Below, one piece after another: positions 55,619 to 64,000 of a stretch of DNA of 64,000 nt. The notes beneath the pieces were generated by a model that made no database searches, was not told the origin of the DNA, and saw nothing but the letters and a program-made list of their open reading frames with translations. A program made the translations under genes and the position numbers. The first letter of the stretch is position 1, and every line of letters starts with the position of its first letter. Source of the stretch: JAEUNX01 sp034004685 (GTDB lineage: Bacteria > Pseudomonadota > Gammaproteobacteria > Burkholderiales > Rhodocyclaceae); NCBI GenBank assembly GCA_034004685.1, contig JAVEWG010000018.1:6445-70444 (forward strand). The letters run 5' to 3'.

Positions 55619-56617
55619 ATGCAAAAGCGCCGCCTCGCCGTCGCCCCCATGCTGGACTGGACGGATCGCTTCTACCGTTACTTCGCCCGCCAGCTAAGCC
55701 GCCACACCTGGCTGTACACCGAGATGGTGACCACCGGCGCCCTGATTCACGGGGATCGCCAGCGCTTTTTGCGCTTCGACCCGCTGGAAGCCCCCATCGC
55801 GCTGCAACTGGGGGGCTCCGATCCGGCGGATCTGGCCCGCTGCGCCCGGATGGCGGAGGACTGGGGCTATGACGAGGTGAACCTCAACGTGGGCTGCCCC
55901 TCGGAGCGGGTCCAGTCCGGCGCCTTCGGGGCCTGCCTGATGGCGGAGCCGGCGCTGGTGGCCGATTGCCTCAAGGCCATGCAGGACAAGGTGATGATCC
56001 CGGTGACGGTGAAGCACCGGATCGGCATCGACCAGGTGGAGGAGTACGCCTACCTGCGGGATTTCGTGGGCCAGGTCGCCCGGGGTTCGGGCTGCCGGGT
56101 ATTCATCGTTCATGCCCGCAACGCCATCCTGAAGGGGCTCTCCCCCAAGGAGAACCGGGAGATCCCGCCCCTCAAGTACGGCTACGTCCATCGCCTGAAG
56201 GCGGACTTCCCGGAGCTGGATATCCTCATCAACGGCGGCCTCACCGACTGGCCCGCCATCGAGGCCCAGCTTGCCCACGTGGACGGGGCGATGGTGGGCC
56301 GGGAGGCTTACCACAACCCCTGGCTGCTGGTGGAGGCGGATCGCCGCCTGTACGGGGACAACCACCCCCTGCCGAGCCGGGCCGGCGTGGTCGAGGCCAT
56401 GATGCCCTTCGTGGAGGCCCAGCTGGCCGAAGGAGTGCCCTTGAAGTGCATCGCCCGCCATCTGCTGGGGCTCTACCAGGGCCGCCCGGGGGCCCGGACC
56501 TGGCGGCGGATGCTCTCCGACCACGCCCTCCTGAAAAAGAACGACCCGGCCCTGCTTCTGCAAGCCGTGGACCGGGTCGAACGGGGCGCTCCAGGCGCCC
56601 CCCTTGATCAGGGTTGA
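55619..56617 (+). CDS. dusA: tRNA-dihydrouridine(20/20a) synthase
   Basis: 332 residues. The FMN TIM-barrel starts RRLAVAPMLDWTDRFYRY. The catalytic region is VNLNVGCPSERVQSGAFGACLM (Cys), with KHRIGIDQ and INGGLTDW. It reduces uridine in the tRNA D-loop. The length matches DusA rather than DusB or DusC. Stop codon is 4 bp from the convergent leuA stop. Confidence 0.96.
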   Translation: MQKRRLAVAPMLDWTDRFYRYFARQLSRHTWLYTEMVTTGALIHGDRQRFLRFDPLEAPIALQLGGSDPADLARCARMAEDWGYDEVNLNVGCPSERVQSGAFGACLMAEPALVADCLKAMQDKVMIPVTVKHRIGIDQVEEYAYLRDFVGQVARGSGCRVFIVHARNAILKGLSPKENREIPPLKYGYVHRLKADFPELDILINGGLTDWPAIEAQLAHVDGAMVGREAYHNPWLLVEADRRLYGDNHPLPSRAGVVEAMMPFVEAQLAEGVPLKCIARHLLGLYQGRPGARTWRRMLSDHALLKKNDPALLLQAVDRVERGAPGAPLDQG

Positions 56618-56621
56618 ACGC

Positions 56622-58325
56622 TCAGACCTGGGCCGAGGCCTTCGCCGCCGGGATCGCCCCGCCGCAGCGGGCCGCTACCCGGTTCACCGCCGAAACGATG
56701 GCCAGGATCGAGGCGGTGACAATGTTGGGGGACAGGCCGACGCCGAAGACCGACCCGGCCATGGCCGGAGCGCCAAGCTCCACGAAGGCCGCCGCCCGGG
56801 CATCCGAACCGCCGCCCATGGCCCGCTCCTCGAAGTAGAGCACCCCCACGTCCGCCGCCAGGGCATGGATGGCCGCGTCGATGGGACCGTTGCCCACCCC
56901 CCGCAGCACTTCTTCCTGGCCGTTGCGCCGCACCGTGAGGCTGATGCCCTGCTGCTCCCCCTGCTCGAAGAGATGGTGGGTGACATAGGCCAGGGGCTCC
57001 CGGCGGGCGACGTATTCCCCTTCGAAGATCGCCCAGATGTCCTTGGCGGACACTTCCTTGCCGGTGTCGTCGGTGACCCGCTGCACAGCGGCGGAGAACT
57101 CCACCTGGAGCCGCCGGGGCAATTCGAGACCGAATTCATGCTCCATCAGGTAGGCGATGCCGCCCTTGCCGGACTGGCTATTGACCCGGATGATGGAATC
57201 GTAGGTCCGGCCCAGATCCGCCGGGTCCACCGGCAGGTAGGGTACTTCCCAGAAAGCGTCGGGCTTCTGGGCGGCAAAGCCCTTCTTGATGGCGTCCTGG
57301 TGGGAGCCGGAGAAGGCGGTAAACACCAGGTCCCCCACATAGGGATGGCGCGGATGGATCGGCAACTGGGTGCAGTGCTCCACCGTGCGGGCCACTTCGT
57401 TGATGCGGGAGAAATCGAGCCCCGGGTAGATGCCCTGGGTGTACAAATTGATGGCGAGGGTCACCAGATCCACGTTGCCGGTGCGCTCCCCGTTGCCAAA
57501 CAGGCAGCCCTCCACCCGATCCGCCCCGGCCATCACCGCCAATTCGGCGGCGGCTACCGCGGTGCCCCGGTCGTTGTGGGGATGGACCGACAACAAGATG
57601 CCTTCCCGGCGGGCCAGATTGCGGTGCATCCATTCCACCTGGTCGGCATAGACGTTGGGGGTGCACATTTCCACCGTGGCGGGAATGTTGATGATGCAGG
57701 GATCTTCCCGGGTGGGCTGCCACACCTCGGTCACCGCATCCACCACCTCCTTGGCAAAGGGCAGTTCGGTACCGGAGAAAACCTCTGGGCTGTATTCGAG
57801 GGTGAAGCGGGTCTCGGGCTGGGCTTCGGCGTGCTTCTTGAGCAGTTTGGCGCCCGCGATGGCGATGCTCCGCACCCCTTCGGGATCCTGCTGGAAGACA
57901 ATGCGCCGGAAGTTCTCGGCGGTGGCGTTGTAGAAATGGACGATGGCCCGGCGGGCACCCCGCACCGCTTCGAAGGTGCGGGCGATAAGGGCCTCCCGGG
58001 ACTGGGTGAGGACGGCGATGCTCACGTCCTCGGGGATATGGCCCCCCTCGATGAGTTCCCGCACGAAGTCGAAGTCCGTTTGGGAAGCGGAGGGAAACCC
58101 CACCTCGATCTCCTTGAAGCCGATCTCCACCAGCATTTTGAACATGCGCATCTTGCGTTCGGCGTCCATGGGCTCGAAGAGGGCCTGGTTGCCATCCCGC
58201 AGATCGGAGGTCATCCAGATGGGCGGCTTGGTGATGGCCTTGCTAGGCCACTGCCGGTCCGGCAGGCTCACGCCGTCATGAAAGGGATTGAAGGGGCGGT
58301 ACTTGGTCTCAGGATTGCGCAACAT
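56622..58325 (-). CDS. leuA: 2-isopropylmalate synthase
   Basis: 567 residues of the long LeuA type: a TIM-barrel with [15 protein letters not shown] (DLRDGNQ at 41-47) and HPHNDRGT, then the C-terminal LeuA dimer/allosteric domain. It condenses 2-oxoisovalerate with acetyl-CoA, the committed step of leucine synthesis. Upstream is a short leader peptide with a leucine run, suggesting attenuation control in addition to feedback inhibition. Confidence 0.96.
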   Translation of the reverse strand: MLRNPETKYRPFNPFHDGVSLPDRQWPSKAITKPPIWMTSDLRDGNQALFEPMDAERKMRMFKMLVEIGFKEIEVGFPSASQTDFDFVRELIEGGHIPEDVSIAVLTQSREALIARTFEAVRGARRAIVHFYNATAENFRRIVFQQDPEGVRSIAIAGAKLLKKHAEAQPETRFTLEYSPEVFSGTELPFAKEVVDAVTEVWQPTREDPCIINIPATVEMCTPNVYADQVEWMHRNLARREGILLSVHPHNDRGTAVAAAELAVMAGADRVEGCLFGNGERTGNVDLVTLAINLYTQGIYPGLDFSRINEVARTVEHCTQLPIHPRHPYVGDLVFTAFSGSHQDAIKKGFAAQKPDAFWEVPYLPVDPADLGRTYDSIIRVNSQSGKGGIAYLMEHEFGLELPRRLQVEFSAAVQRVTDDTGKEVSAKDIWAIFEGEYVARREPLAYVTHHLFEQGEQQGISLTVRRNGQEEVLRGVGNGPIDAAIHALAADVGVLYFEERAMGGGSDARAAAFVELGAPAMAGSVFGVGLSPNIVTASILAIVSAVNRVAARCGGAIPAAKASAQV

Positions 58326-58538
58326 GGTCTCGACTCCAATGCATTCAAATTCGGGGGCTAGGCGTGGCGAAAGGGCTGCCGGACGGCCACGGGCACGCGG
58401 TCCGACGGCCGGTCGGCAGTCGCTGGGCGGTGAATTCGGGCAGGAAGAGGATCATGTCAGTCTCCGGACTGGGCGCAACCATGCGCCAAGCGACCCACAT
58501 TGGCGGGTCGGAAAATTTCGGCAGGAGGGGAAAAAGGA
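58326..58538. other. Leader region between leuL and leuA
   Basis: 213 bp of leader RNA with several hairpins: GACCC/GGGTC (about 58489-58506), GGCGCA/TGCGCC with a 4-nt loop, and CAGTC/GACTG. None has a terminal T-run, so any attenuation may work by another mechanism such as Rho. Confidence 0.5.
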
Positions 58539-58637
58539 TTAGCTGCGCGGGGGGCGCAGCAGCAGCAGGCCCAGACCCAGAAAGGGCTGAAAGATACGCG
58601 CGAAGGACGCGGCGAGGGGGGCCTGTTGGAGATACAT
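58539..58637 (-). CDS. leuL: leuA leader peptide
   Basis: A 32-residue open frame starting MYLQQAPLAASF, containing a run of four leucine codons (LGLGLLLLR) and ending RPPRS. A -35/-10 pair sits immediately upstream and leuA follows 214 bp later. This is the expected layout for a leucine-sensing attenuation leader, though no T-rich terminator was found. Translation from essentially a leaderless start is suggested, since the -10 ends about 8 bp upstream. Confidence 0.72.
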   Translation of the reverse strand: MYLQQAPLAASFARIFQPFLGLGLLLLRPPRS

Positions 58638-58644
58638 GCCCGCG

Positions 58645-58674
58645 ATGCTAGCGGATCGTCAGCAATCGCGTCAA
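58645..58674 (-). promoter_or_regulatory. Candidate promoter of the leader-leuA operon
   Basis: On the minus strand, TTGACG (58669-58674) and TAGCAT (58645-58650) are separated by 18 bp. The -35 is 5 of 6 to consensus and the -10 is 4 of 6. Initiation is expected close to the leader start codon. Confidence 0.5.
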
Positions 58675-58697
58675 GTAATGGGAACGATAGTCAATAC

Positions 58698-59252
58698 CTA
58701 CGCCCGCCCCCCGTGTTCCTTCCAGATTTCCGGCTCAATGCTCACCGAACCCTCGTCGCTGGAGAGCAGCACCTGGCCGTCCTGAATGGTGGCCGACAGG
58801 CGCATGGTGCGCCGGGCCAGTGCGGCCAGACTGCGGGTTTCCTCCTGGGGAAGATGGAGTACCCGCAGATTGGCTAGACGGGTGAGTTTGTTGGCGATGC
58901 CCTTCCACCACATCGACGCGCCATTGCCGCCGTAAGCCAGCACCACCACCTTGTCGGCCCGCCCGCAGGCCCGGGCCAGGCGGCGCTCGTCCGGCAGGCC
59001 CACCTCCACCCAGCATTGGATGGCACCGGTCAGGTCCTTGCTCCACAGATCCGGCTCGTCAACGTCGGACAAACCCTTGCCGAAGGCCAGCCGCTCGTCG
59101 GCCAGCAGGGCAAAGGCCAGCAGGCGCACCATCAGGCGCTCATCGGTTTCCGAAGGATGACGGGCCAGGGTCAGGGCATGGTCCACGTAATAGGCACGAT
59201 CCATGTCCGCAATGGACAAGTCTGCCTTGAAAATAGTGCTCTTGAGGGCCAT
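58698..59252 (-). CDS. yaeQ: YaeQ family protein
   Basis: 184 residues from ATG 59252. The start MALKSTIFKADLSIADMDRAYY is characteristic of YaeQ, a PD-(D/E)XK-like fold without confirmed activity. A 21-residue upstream extension is open but not supported. E. coli YaeQ has been linked to transcription elongation, but the biochemical function is not established. Confidence 0.9.
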   Translation of the reverse strand: MALKSTIFKADLSIADMDRAYYVDHALTLARHPSETDERLMVRLLAFALLADERLAFGKGLSDVDEPDLWSKDLTGAIQCWVEVGLPDERRLARACGRADKVVVLAYGGNGASMWWKGIANKLTRLANLRVLHLPQEETRSLAALARRTMRLSATIQDGQVLLSSDEGSVSIEPEIWKEHGGRA

Positions 59253-59492
59253 GGGCGGCTCGAATGAATAGGAAGGCGCGAATTCTAGCCCTCCGGTGGC
59301 GAAAGTGCTTTCCATTCCTTTGGAGTTGTGCCTAGAATCCGCCCACCGTGCGCCCTGCCAATCAGCGCACCGGCAGATTCCCTAACTTTTGAGCCGGCAG
59401 GCGGCCTTTCCGCCCGGAGTTCCGGTTCTCTTCCCCGCACGCCCCGATTGGTGTTGCTACCCGCAACCGGCCGTCGCTGGAGCAAATATTCG

Positions 59493-61265
59493 ATGACGAC
59501 TGAAATAACTTTCGCCAGCCTCGGGCTGGCTGAACCCTTGTTGCGTGCGGTGGCCGAAGTTGGCTACACCACGCCCACCCCGATTCAGGCCCAGGCCATT
59601 CCCCTGGTCATTCAAGGCGGCGATCTGCTGGCCGCAGCCCAGACCGGCACCGGCAAGACCGCCGGTTTTACCCTGCCCCTGCTCCATCGCCTGGCCGCTG
59701 CCGACGCCCCCCGCCCGGCCCCGGGCCGGCCCCGGGTGCTGATCCTGGTGCCCACCCGCGAACTGGCCGCCCAGGTGGCCGAATCGGTGGACACCTATGG
59801 CAAGCACCTGCCCTTCACCAGCCTGGTGATGTTCGGCGGGGTCAACATCAATCCCCAGATCAGCGCTCTCAAGAAGCCGGTGGATATTCTCATCGCCACC
59901 CCAGGCCGCCTGCTGGACCACATTGGCCAGAAGACCCTCAACCTGTCCGCCATCGAGGTTCTGGTGCTGGATGAAGCCGACCGCATGCTGGACATGGGCT
60001 TCATCCGGGATATCAAGAAGGTTCTCGCCCTGCTTCCCAAGCAGCGTCAGAACCTGCTGTTCTCCGCCACCTTTTCCGACGAGATCCGGGAGTTGGCCAA
60101 CGGCCTGCTGCACAACCCGGGCTGCGTCGAAGTAGCCCGCCGCAACACCGCCTCCGAGCTGGTGGAGCAGGCGGTTTATCTGGTGGGGCAGAAGGTCAAG
60201 CGGGAGTTCCTGGCTCACCTGATCCGGGAACGCCAGTGGTTCCAGGCCCTGGTGTTCACCCGCACCAAGCACGGCGCCAACCGCCTGGCCGAATACCTGG
60301 CCAAGCAGGGCATCGAAGCCTCCGCCATCCATGGCAACAAGAGCCAGTCGGCCCGCACCCGGGCCCTGGAGCAGTTCAAGAACGGCAAGCTGCCGGTGCT
60401 GGTGGCAACCGACATCGCCGCACGGGGCCTGGACATCGAGGAGCTGCCCCAGGTGGTGAACTTCGAACTGCCCAACGTGCCCGAGGACTACGTCCATCGC
60501 ATCGGCCGGACCGGCCGGGCAGGCTCCACGGGGGCCGCCATTTCCCTGGTGGATGAAGAAGAAATGAAACACCTGGCGGCTATCGAGCGGCTCATCAAGC
60601 GCAAGATCGAACGCCTGCCTCTGGGGGATTTCGTACCCTCTGCCGCTCCCGCCGACACCGAAGGGGATGCCCGCCCGCCCCGTCCGCCGCGCCAACCCAG
60701 GGCGACAGCCAAGCCGCCCCGGGAAAACCGCGACACCCGGAAACCCCGGGAGCCCCGGGAACAATCCCGCCAGCAACCTCGACCCGGCGCCGGGCGCCGG
60801 GGGCCTGCCGGCGCGCCCCAGACTTTTCTGGGAACGGCGACGAGCATCAATTCCGACGTGATCGCCCCCCCGGACCTTCCCCCCTCCCTGCGGGCCGAGC
60901 GGGCCAAGCCCCGGCGCAAGCCGGTCTATCCCCGGGATCCCGAGACCGGCGAGATCAACGGCAACGTGATCCTCCCGGAGCCCGAGGATGATGAAATCAA
61001 CGGCAACGTGCCCTGGCTCGACCCCTACGGCCGCCCCCTCGGTGCCAAGGCCCCTGGCAGCCAAGGCGCTCCCCGGGGTGATCGCCCGAACCGGCCCAAC
61101 CAGCCCCGCTCGGGTGGCGCCCCTCAGGGCAAGGGTCCCGGCCGGGGCAGCAAACCCGGGCAAGGCGGCCGGGAACGCCATAGCCAGCACCATTCCGCGC
61201 CCCGCAGCCAGGGTGGGCAGCGAGCAGCCTTGTTCTCCGCCAAGCCGGAAAGCGACAACAGCTAA
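59493..61265 (+). CDS. rhlE: DEAD-box RNA helicase (RhlE-like)
   Basis: 590 residues from ATG 59493 (a longer upstream frame has improbable sequence). Q-motif [12 protein letters not shown], Walker A AQTGTGKT (49-56), DEAD box [14 protein letters not shown] and motif [12 protein letters not shown] are all present. A disordered basic/Arg-Pro tail (about 400-590) includes the hexapeptide EINGNV twice. The tail marks an RNA-binding RhlE/CsdA-type helicase. It is followed by a strong terminator. Confidence 0.95.
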   Translation: MTTEITFASLGLAEPLLRAVAEVGYTTPTPIQAQAIPLVIQGGDLLAAAQTGTGKTAGFTLPLLHRLAAADAPRPAPGRPRVLILVPTRELAAQVAESVDTYGKHLPFTSLVMFGGVNINPQISALKKPVDILIATPGRLLDHIGQKTLNLSAIEVLVLDEADRMLDMGFIRDIKKVLALLPKQRQNLLFSATFSDEIRELANGLLHNPGCVEVARRNTASELVEQAVYLVGQKVKREFLAHLIRERQWFQALVFTRTKHGANRLAEYLAKQGIEASAIHGNKSQSARTRALEQFKNGKLPVLVATDIAARGLDIEELPQVVNFELPNVPEDYVHRIGRTGRAGSTGAAISLVDEEEMKHLAAIERLIKRKIERLPLGDFVPSAAPADTEGDARPPRPPRQPRATAKPPRENRDTRKPREPREQSRQQPRPGAGRRGPAGAPQTFLGTATSINSDVIAPPDLPPSLRAERAKPRRKPVYPRDPETGEINGNVILPEPEDDEINGNVPWLDPYGRPLGAKAPGSQGAPRGDRPNRPNQPRSGGAPQGKGPGRGSKPGQGGRERHSQHHSAPRSQGGQRAALFSAKPESDNS

Positions 61266-61286
61266 AGCGCTTTCCCCTTGCAAAGC

Positions 61287-61315
61287 AACGGCCCGGCTGA
61301 TCCGACCGGGCCGTT
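61287..61315 (+). terminator. Rho-independent terminator between DEAD-box helicase and bluB
   Basis: AACGGCCCGG (61287-61296) pairs with CCGGGCCGTT (61306-61315) around a 9-nt loop, followed by TT. The genes on either side converge here, so it may act in both directions. Confidence 0.75.
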
Positions 61316-61332
61316 TTCATTTGCAACGGCCA

Positions 61333-62001
61333 TCAGGCCGGGGGCGGGCCCACCGGCCAGCAGTTTTCCCCCACCAAGGTTTCCAAGGGCTGGCGAGCCG
61401 CCCACTGCTCCAGTTCCAGCATGGGCTTGGGGTAGAAGGCCTCCACGTTGCCGATGCACAGGATCGCCACCGGCCGGGCCCCTGCCGGCATGGCCAGCAG
61501 ACTGGCCAGGGCCTCCGGATCGAAGAGGGACACCCAACCCACGCCGACCCCTTCCGCCCGGGCCGCCAACCACAGGTTCTGGATTGCACAGGCCACGGAA
61601 GCCAGATCCATCTCCGGCAGGGTCCGCCGCCCAAACACATGGCGCTCCCGCCCGTCCATCAGAGCCACCACCAGCACCTCGGCCGCGTCCCGCACTCCCT
61701 CCACCTTGAGCTGCATGAATTCATCATGGCGCGCCCCCAAGGCGTCGGCGGTAGCGACCCGCTCCGCCTCCACCAAGCCATGCATGCGCGCCCGCAGGGC
61801 CGGATCGGTGATCCGGATGAAGCGCCAGGGCTGCATGAAGCCCACGCTGGGGGCCTGATGGGCCGCCCACAGCAGGCGCCTGAGCACATCCGGCTCCACG
61901 GGCTCAGGGGTGAAATGGCGCATGTCCCGCCGCTCGGCAATGGCGCGGTAAACACCCGCCACCTCGTGGTCGGCAAAACGTTTCGGCGGGGCGATACTCA
62001 T
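61333..62001 (-). CDS. bluB: 5,6-dimethylbenzimidazole synthase
   Basis: 222 residues from ATG 62001. Nitroreductase-fold family member with RRDMRHFTPEPVEPDVLRRL and SVGFMQPWRFIRI, matching BluB. It converts FMNH2 and O2 to the lower ligand of cobalamin. It is 6 kb from the other cobalamin genes and complements them. Confidence 0.92.
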   Translation of the reverse strand: MSIAPPKRFADHEVAGVYRAIAERRDMRHFTPEPVEPDVLRRLLWAAHQAPSVGFMQPWRFIRITDPALRARMHGLVEAERVATADALGARHDEFMQLKVEGVRDAAEVLVVALMDGRERHVFGRRTLPEMDLASVACAIQNLWLAARAEGVGVGWVSLFDPEALASLLAMPAGARPVAILCIGNVEAFYPKPMLELEQWAARQPLETLVGENCWPVGPPPA

Positions 62002-62069
62002 GGCCGGCTCCGGAAAAAATGAAATCCAGTTTAACGGCAACAATCCGGTCCCGGAACTTCCGCCGGCCC

Positions 62070-62096
62070 TTAGCACTCTTATCGCGCGAGTGCTAA
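62070..62096 (+). promoter_or_regulatory. CIRCE element (HrcA operator) upstream of rpoH
   Basis: Perfect match to the CIRCE consensus: TTAGCACTC, a 9-nt spacer, GAGTGCTAA. It lies 25 bp upstream of the rpoH ATG. HrcA-CIRCE repression of rpoH has been proposed for betaproteobacteria, so heat shock would derepress rpoH transcription. Confidence 0.95.
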
Positions 62097-62121
62097 CATA
62101 GCCCCAGGAGGAATCAAGTTT

Positions 62122-62976
62122 ATGAGCCTGTCCCTATCGCTTCCCGTCCCATCCGCCGTTGGCAGCATTGATCAGTACATCCAGACGGTGAACCGTCTGC
62201 CTCTGCTTACCGAAGCGGAGGAAGTGGAACTGGGTCAGCGGCTGCGCCGGGATGGGGATGTGGAGGCCGCCCGGAAACTGGTGCTGTCCCACCTGCGGGT
62301 GGTGGTGGCGATCGCCCGGGGTTATCTGGGCTATGGCCTGCCCCACGCGGACCTGATCCAGGAAGGCAACATCGGCCTGATGAAGGCGGTGAAACGCTTC
62401 GATCCCAACCGGGGCGTGCGCCTGGTGTCCTTTGCCATGCACTGGATCAAGGCCGAAATTCACGAATATGTCCTGAAGAACTGGCGCTTGGTGAAGGTGG
62501 CTACCACCAAGGCTCAGCGCAAGCTGTTTTTCAATCTGCGCGGCCTCAAGCAGGACTCCCGCGCCCTCCACACCGACGAGGTGAGGGCGGTAGCCAGCCA
62601 GTTGGGCGTGAAGCCGGAAGAAGTGGTGGAGATGGAAACCCGGTTGTCCGGCCAGGATGTACCCCTGGAAGGCTATGGCGACGACGAGGAAGAGCGCTTC
62701 GCTCCCATCGCCTATCTGCCCGACCCCCACGGCGAGCCGGTGGAGGTCATGGAGGCGGCCCAGCAGGCCCATCTTCAGGGTGAAGGATTGCAGGCGGCCC
62801 TGGCGAGTCTGGACGATCGCAGCCGGGCCATCATCCAGCGCCGCTGGCTGACGGAAGGCGAGGCCGCCACTCTCCACGAACTGGCGGCCGAGTACGGCGT
62901 GTCCGCCGAGCGCATCCGCCAGATCGAAGCCAAGGCCATGCAAAAGATGCGAGGCGCATTAGCCCTGGCGGCATGA
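62122..62976 (+). CDS. rpoH: RNA polymerase heat-shock sigma factor 32
   Basis: 284 residues. Region 2 contains VVVAIARGYLGYGLPHADLI and FDPNRGVRLVSFAMHWIKAE. The RpoH box QRKLFFNLR is present, and the region 4 helix-turn-helix is TLHELAAEYGVSAERIRQIE. It has AGGAGG 11 bp upstream of the ATG and a CIRCE operator overlapping its promoter region. It directs transcription of chaperones and proteases at high temperature. Confidence 0.97.
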   Translation: MSLSLSLPVPSAVGSIDQYIQTVNRLPLLTEAEEVELGQRLRRDGDVEAARKLVLSHLRVVVAIARGYLGYGLPHADLIQEGNIGLMKAVKRFDPNRGVRLVSFAMHWIKAEIHEYVLKNWRLVKVATTKAQRKLFFNLRGLKQDSRALHTDEVRAVASQLGVKPEEVVEMETRLSGQDVPLEGYGDDEEERFAPIAYLPDPHGEPVEVMEAAQQAHLQGEGLQAALASLDDRSRAIIQRRWLTEGEAATLHELAAEYGVSAERIRQIEAKAMQKMRGALALAA

Positions 62977-62987
62977 GCCAGGCAACC

Positions 62988-63020
62988 CGGGCAAGGGCGG
63001 GGGATCCCCGCCCTTGCCCG
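62988..63020. terminator. Bidirectional terminator between rpoH and the SCO gene
   Basis: A perfect 15-bp stem (62988-63002 with 63006-63020) with a 3-nt loop, followed by TTT on the plus strand; the genes on both sides end here. Confidence 0.85.
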
Positions 63021-63021
63021 T

Positions 63022-63597
63022 TTACCGACCTGCCAGCAACTGGCGGATGTCTTCGGCCACCGCCGCGGCTGTTTCCCCATGGCGCACATACAGGCGCAGC
63101 CGGCCCGCCGGATCATAGACATAGGTTCCCGCCGAGTGATCCACGGTGTAGTGGGGCCCATCTCCCTGCTTGCGGAAGAAAATCTTGAAATCCCGGGCCA
63201 CTCCCTCGATGCCTGCCGGGTCCGTATAGAGGCCCAGGAAGCGGGGATCGAAGGCCGGCACGTACTGGGACAGAAGATCCTGGCTGTCCCGCTCCGGATC
63301 CACCGTCACGAACAGCACCTGCACCTGGTCCGCCTGGGGCCCCAGCAGGCGCATCGCTTCAGCCATCATGGCCAGGCTGGTGGGGCACACGTCCGGGCAT
63401 TGGGTGTAGCCGAAGAACAGGGTCACCACTTTGCCGCGGAAGTCCGTCAGGCTGCGGGGACGTCCGGTGTGGTCGGTGAGGTGGAAGTTCTTGCCGTAGT
63501 CGGCACCGGTAATGTCGGTGCTGCGGAAGGAGGAGGGTTCGGGGGCGGAACAGGCGGTCAGCGCGAGGCAGACCACCAGCAGGAGGATACGCAGCAT
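63022..63597 (-). CDS. SCO1/SenC-family copper chaperone
   Basis: 191 residues from ATG 63597. A lipoprotein signal (LALTAC, Cys16), then a thioredoxin-like domain with CPDVC copper-binding cysteines (Cys67, Cys71) and a conserved His in TVDHSAG. It inserts copper into cytochrome c oxidase CuA. It is 13 bp downstream of the heme O synthase gene, consistent with a cytochrome oxidase assembly operon. Confidence 0.95.
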   Translation of the reverse strand: MLRILLLVVCLALTACSAPEPSSFRSTDITGADYGKNFHLTDHTGRPRSLTDFRGKVVTLFFGYTQCPDVCPTSLAMMAEAMRLLGPQADQVQVLFVTVDPERDSQDLLSQYVPAFDPRFLGLYTDPAGIEGVARDFKIFFRKQGDGPHYTVDHSAGTYVYDPAGRLRLYVRHGETAAAVAEDIRQLLAGR

Positions 63598-63610
63598 CGG
63601 GAGCCCATCG

Positions 63611-64000
63611 TCAGAATGGCAGGTAGTGGTCCACCAACAAGGTGGCGAACAGGGATGATAGATAGACGATGGAGTAGCGGAAAGTACGCCGCGACAATTG
63701 GTCGCTGTAATTCCGGTAGAGCCGCCAGGCATGAGCCAGGAAACCCAGCCCCAGAAGCACCGCCCCCAGCAGATAGACCGGGCCGCTCATCTGGGTGGCG
63801 AAGGGCAGCAGGCTCACCCCGAAGAGAATGCAGGTGTATAGCAGCACGGAGAGCCGCGTGAATTCCGGTCCGTGGGTCACCGGCAGCATGGGCAGGCCGG
63901 CCCGGGCGTAGTCCTGGCAGCGGTAGAGGGCCAGGGCCCAGAAATGGGGCGGAGTCCACGCGAAGATGATGAGAAACAGCAGGAGGGCATCGTGGCTCAC
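63611..64000 (-). CDS. cyoE: Protoheme IX farnesyltransferase (heme O synthase), partial
   Basis: The C-terminal 129 residues are visible. The UbiA-family motif [13 protein letters not shown] and the helical pattern that follows are diagnostic. The 5' end lies beyond the right edge. The enzyme farnesylates heme B to heme O, which matches the SCO gene downstream. Also called ctaB. Confidence 0.95.
   Translation of the reverse strand: MSHDALLLFLIIFAWTPPHFWALALYRCQDYARAGLPMLPVTHGPEFTRLSVLLYTCILFGVSLLPFATQMSGPVYLLGAVLLGLGFLAHAWRLYRNYSDQLSRRTFRYSIVYLSSLFATLLVDHYLPF

Noticed and set aside
56604..58361. 585-codon open frame antisense to leuA
   Set aside because: Shadow frame of leuA with Gly/His-rich composition and no recognisable domain.
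58326..58538. A classical leuA attenuator terminator
   Set aside because: Hairpins exist between leader and gene, but none is followed by a T-run, so I did not call a terminator.
1..64000. tRNA or rRNA genes, CRISPR arrays
   Set aside because: No cloverleaf-like sequences, rRNA segments or regularly spaced repeats were seen by eye; the attachment site is in a protein gene, not a tRNA.

Overview
The window is high-GC (roughly 65-70% in most sampled lines) and looks like a betaproteobacterial chromosome, most likely Rhodocyclales or a relative. Supporting signs are a rhodanese-Pcm-TolC cluster next to waaA, the order zapA-6S RNA-EVE gene, a DUF3683 FAD/Fe-S oxidoreductase, rpoH under a perfect CIRCE element, and a leuA with a leucine-rich leader peptide. 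The assignment is inference from gene content only. A 100-N assembly gap lies at 10393-10492.

Layout. 1-3.7 kb: type I secretion operon (ABC exporter, HlyD adaptor, TolC). 3.8-7.4 kb: waaA, then pcm-rhodanese-tolC on the other strand. 7.6-15.2 kb: a five-gene, mostly overlapping efflux operon (TetR regulator, RND adaptor, RND pump, EmrB-like, EmrA-like). 15.5-23.2 kb: signalling genes (multi-PAS hybrid kinase, HD-GYP response regulator, OmpR/EnvZ-like pair) and two small exported proteins. 23.3-30.1 kb: large FAD/Fe-S oxidoreductase, a twice-frameshifted sodC, an unknown protein, a TauE/SafE permease and an EVE-domain gene.

30.09-49.75 kb: a 19.7-kb integrative element inserted at the 5' end of the EVE gene. 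It is bounded by 22-bp direct repeats and has 12-bp-phased arm-type repeats just inside both ends. It carries two convergent tyrosine recombinases, a gene-poor stretch with a 16-bp inverted repeat, two small unknown genes, and a tightly packed ten-gene operon (34.5-49.6 kb). The operon encodes an HTH protein, a DUF499-type ATPase, a compact PglZ-like protein, a SIR2 protein, a HerA-type ATPase, a DUF1156 adenine methylase, an unknown protein, an AAA15 ATPase, a DUF4276/TOPRIM-like protein and an SNF2 helicase. I read it as an anti-phage system with a BREX-3/Hma/DISARM-like core (ATPase, PglZ, methylase, helicase) and two probable embedded modules (SIR2-HerA and AAA-TOPRIM) of lower GC. This is the most interesting part of the window.

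49.75-64 kb: conserved chromosome with 6S RNA, zapA, a ZapB-like gene, cobalamin genes (cobyric acid synthase, cbiB, threonine-phosphate decarboxylase, btuF, later bluB), yceI, dusA, leuA with its leader, yaeQ, a DEAD-box helicase, rpoH, a SCO protein and the 3' end of cyoE/ctaB. No tRNA, rRNA or CRISPR array was seen.
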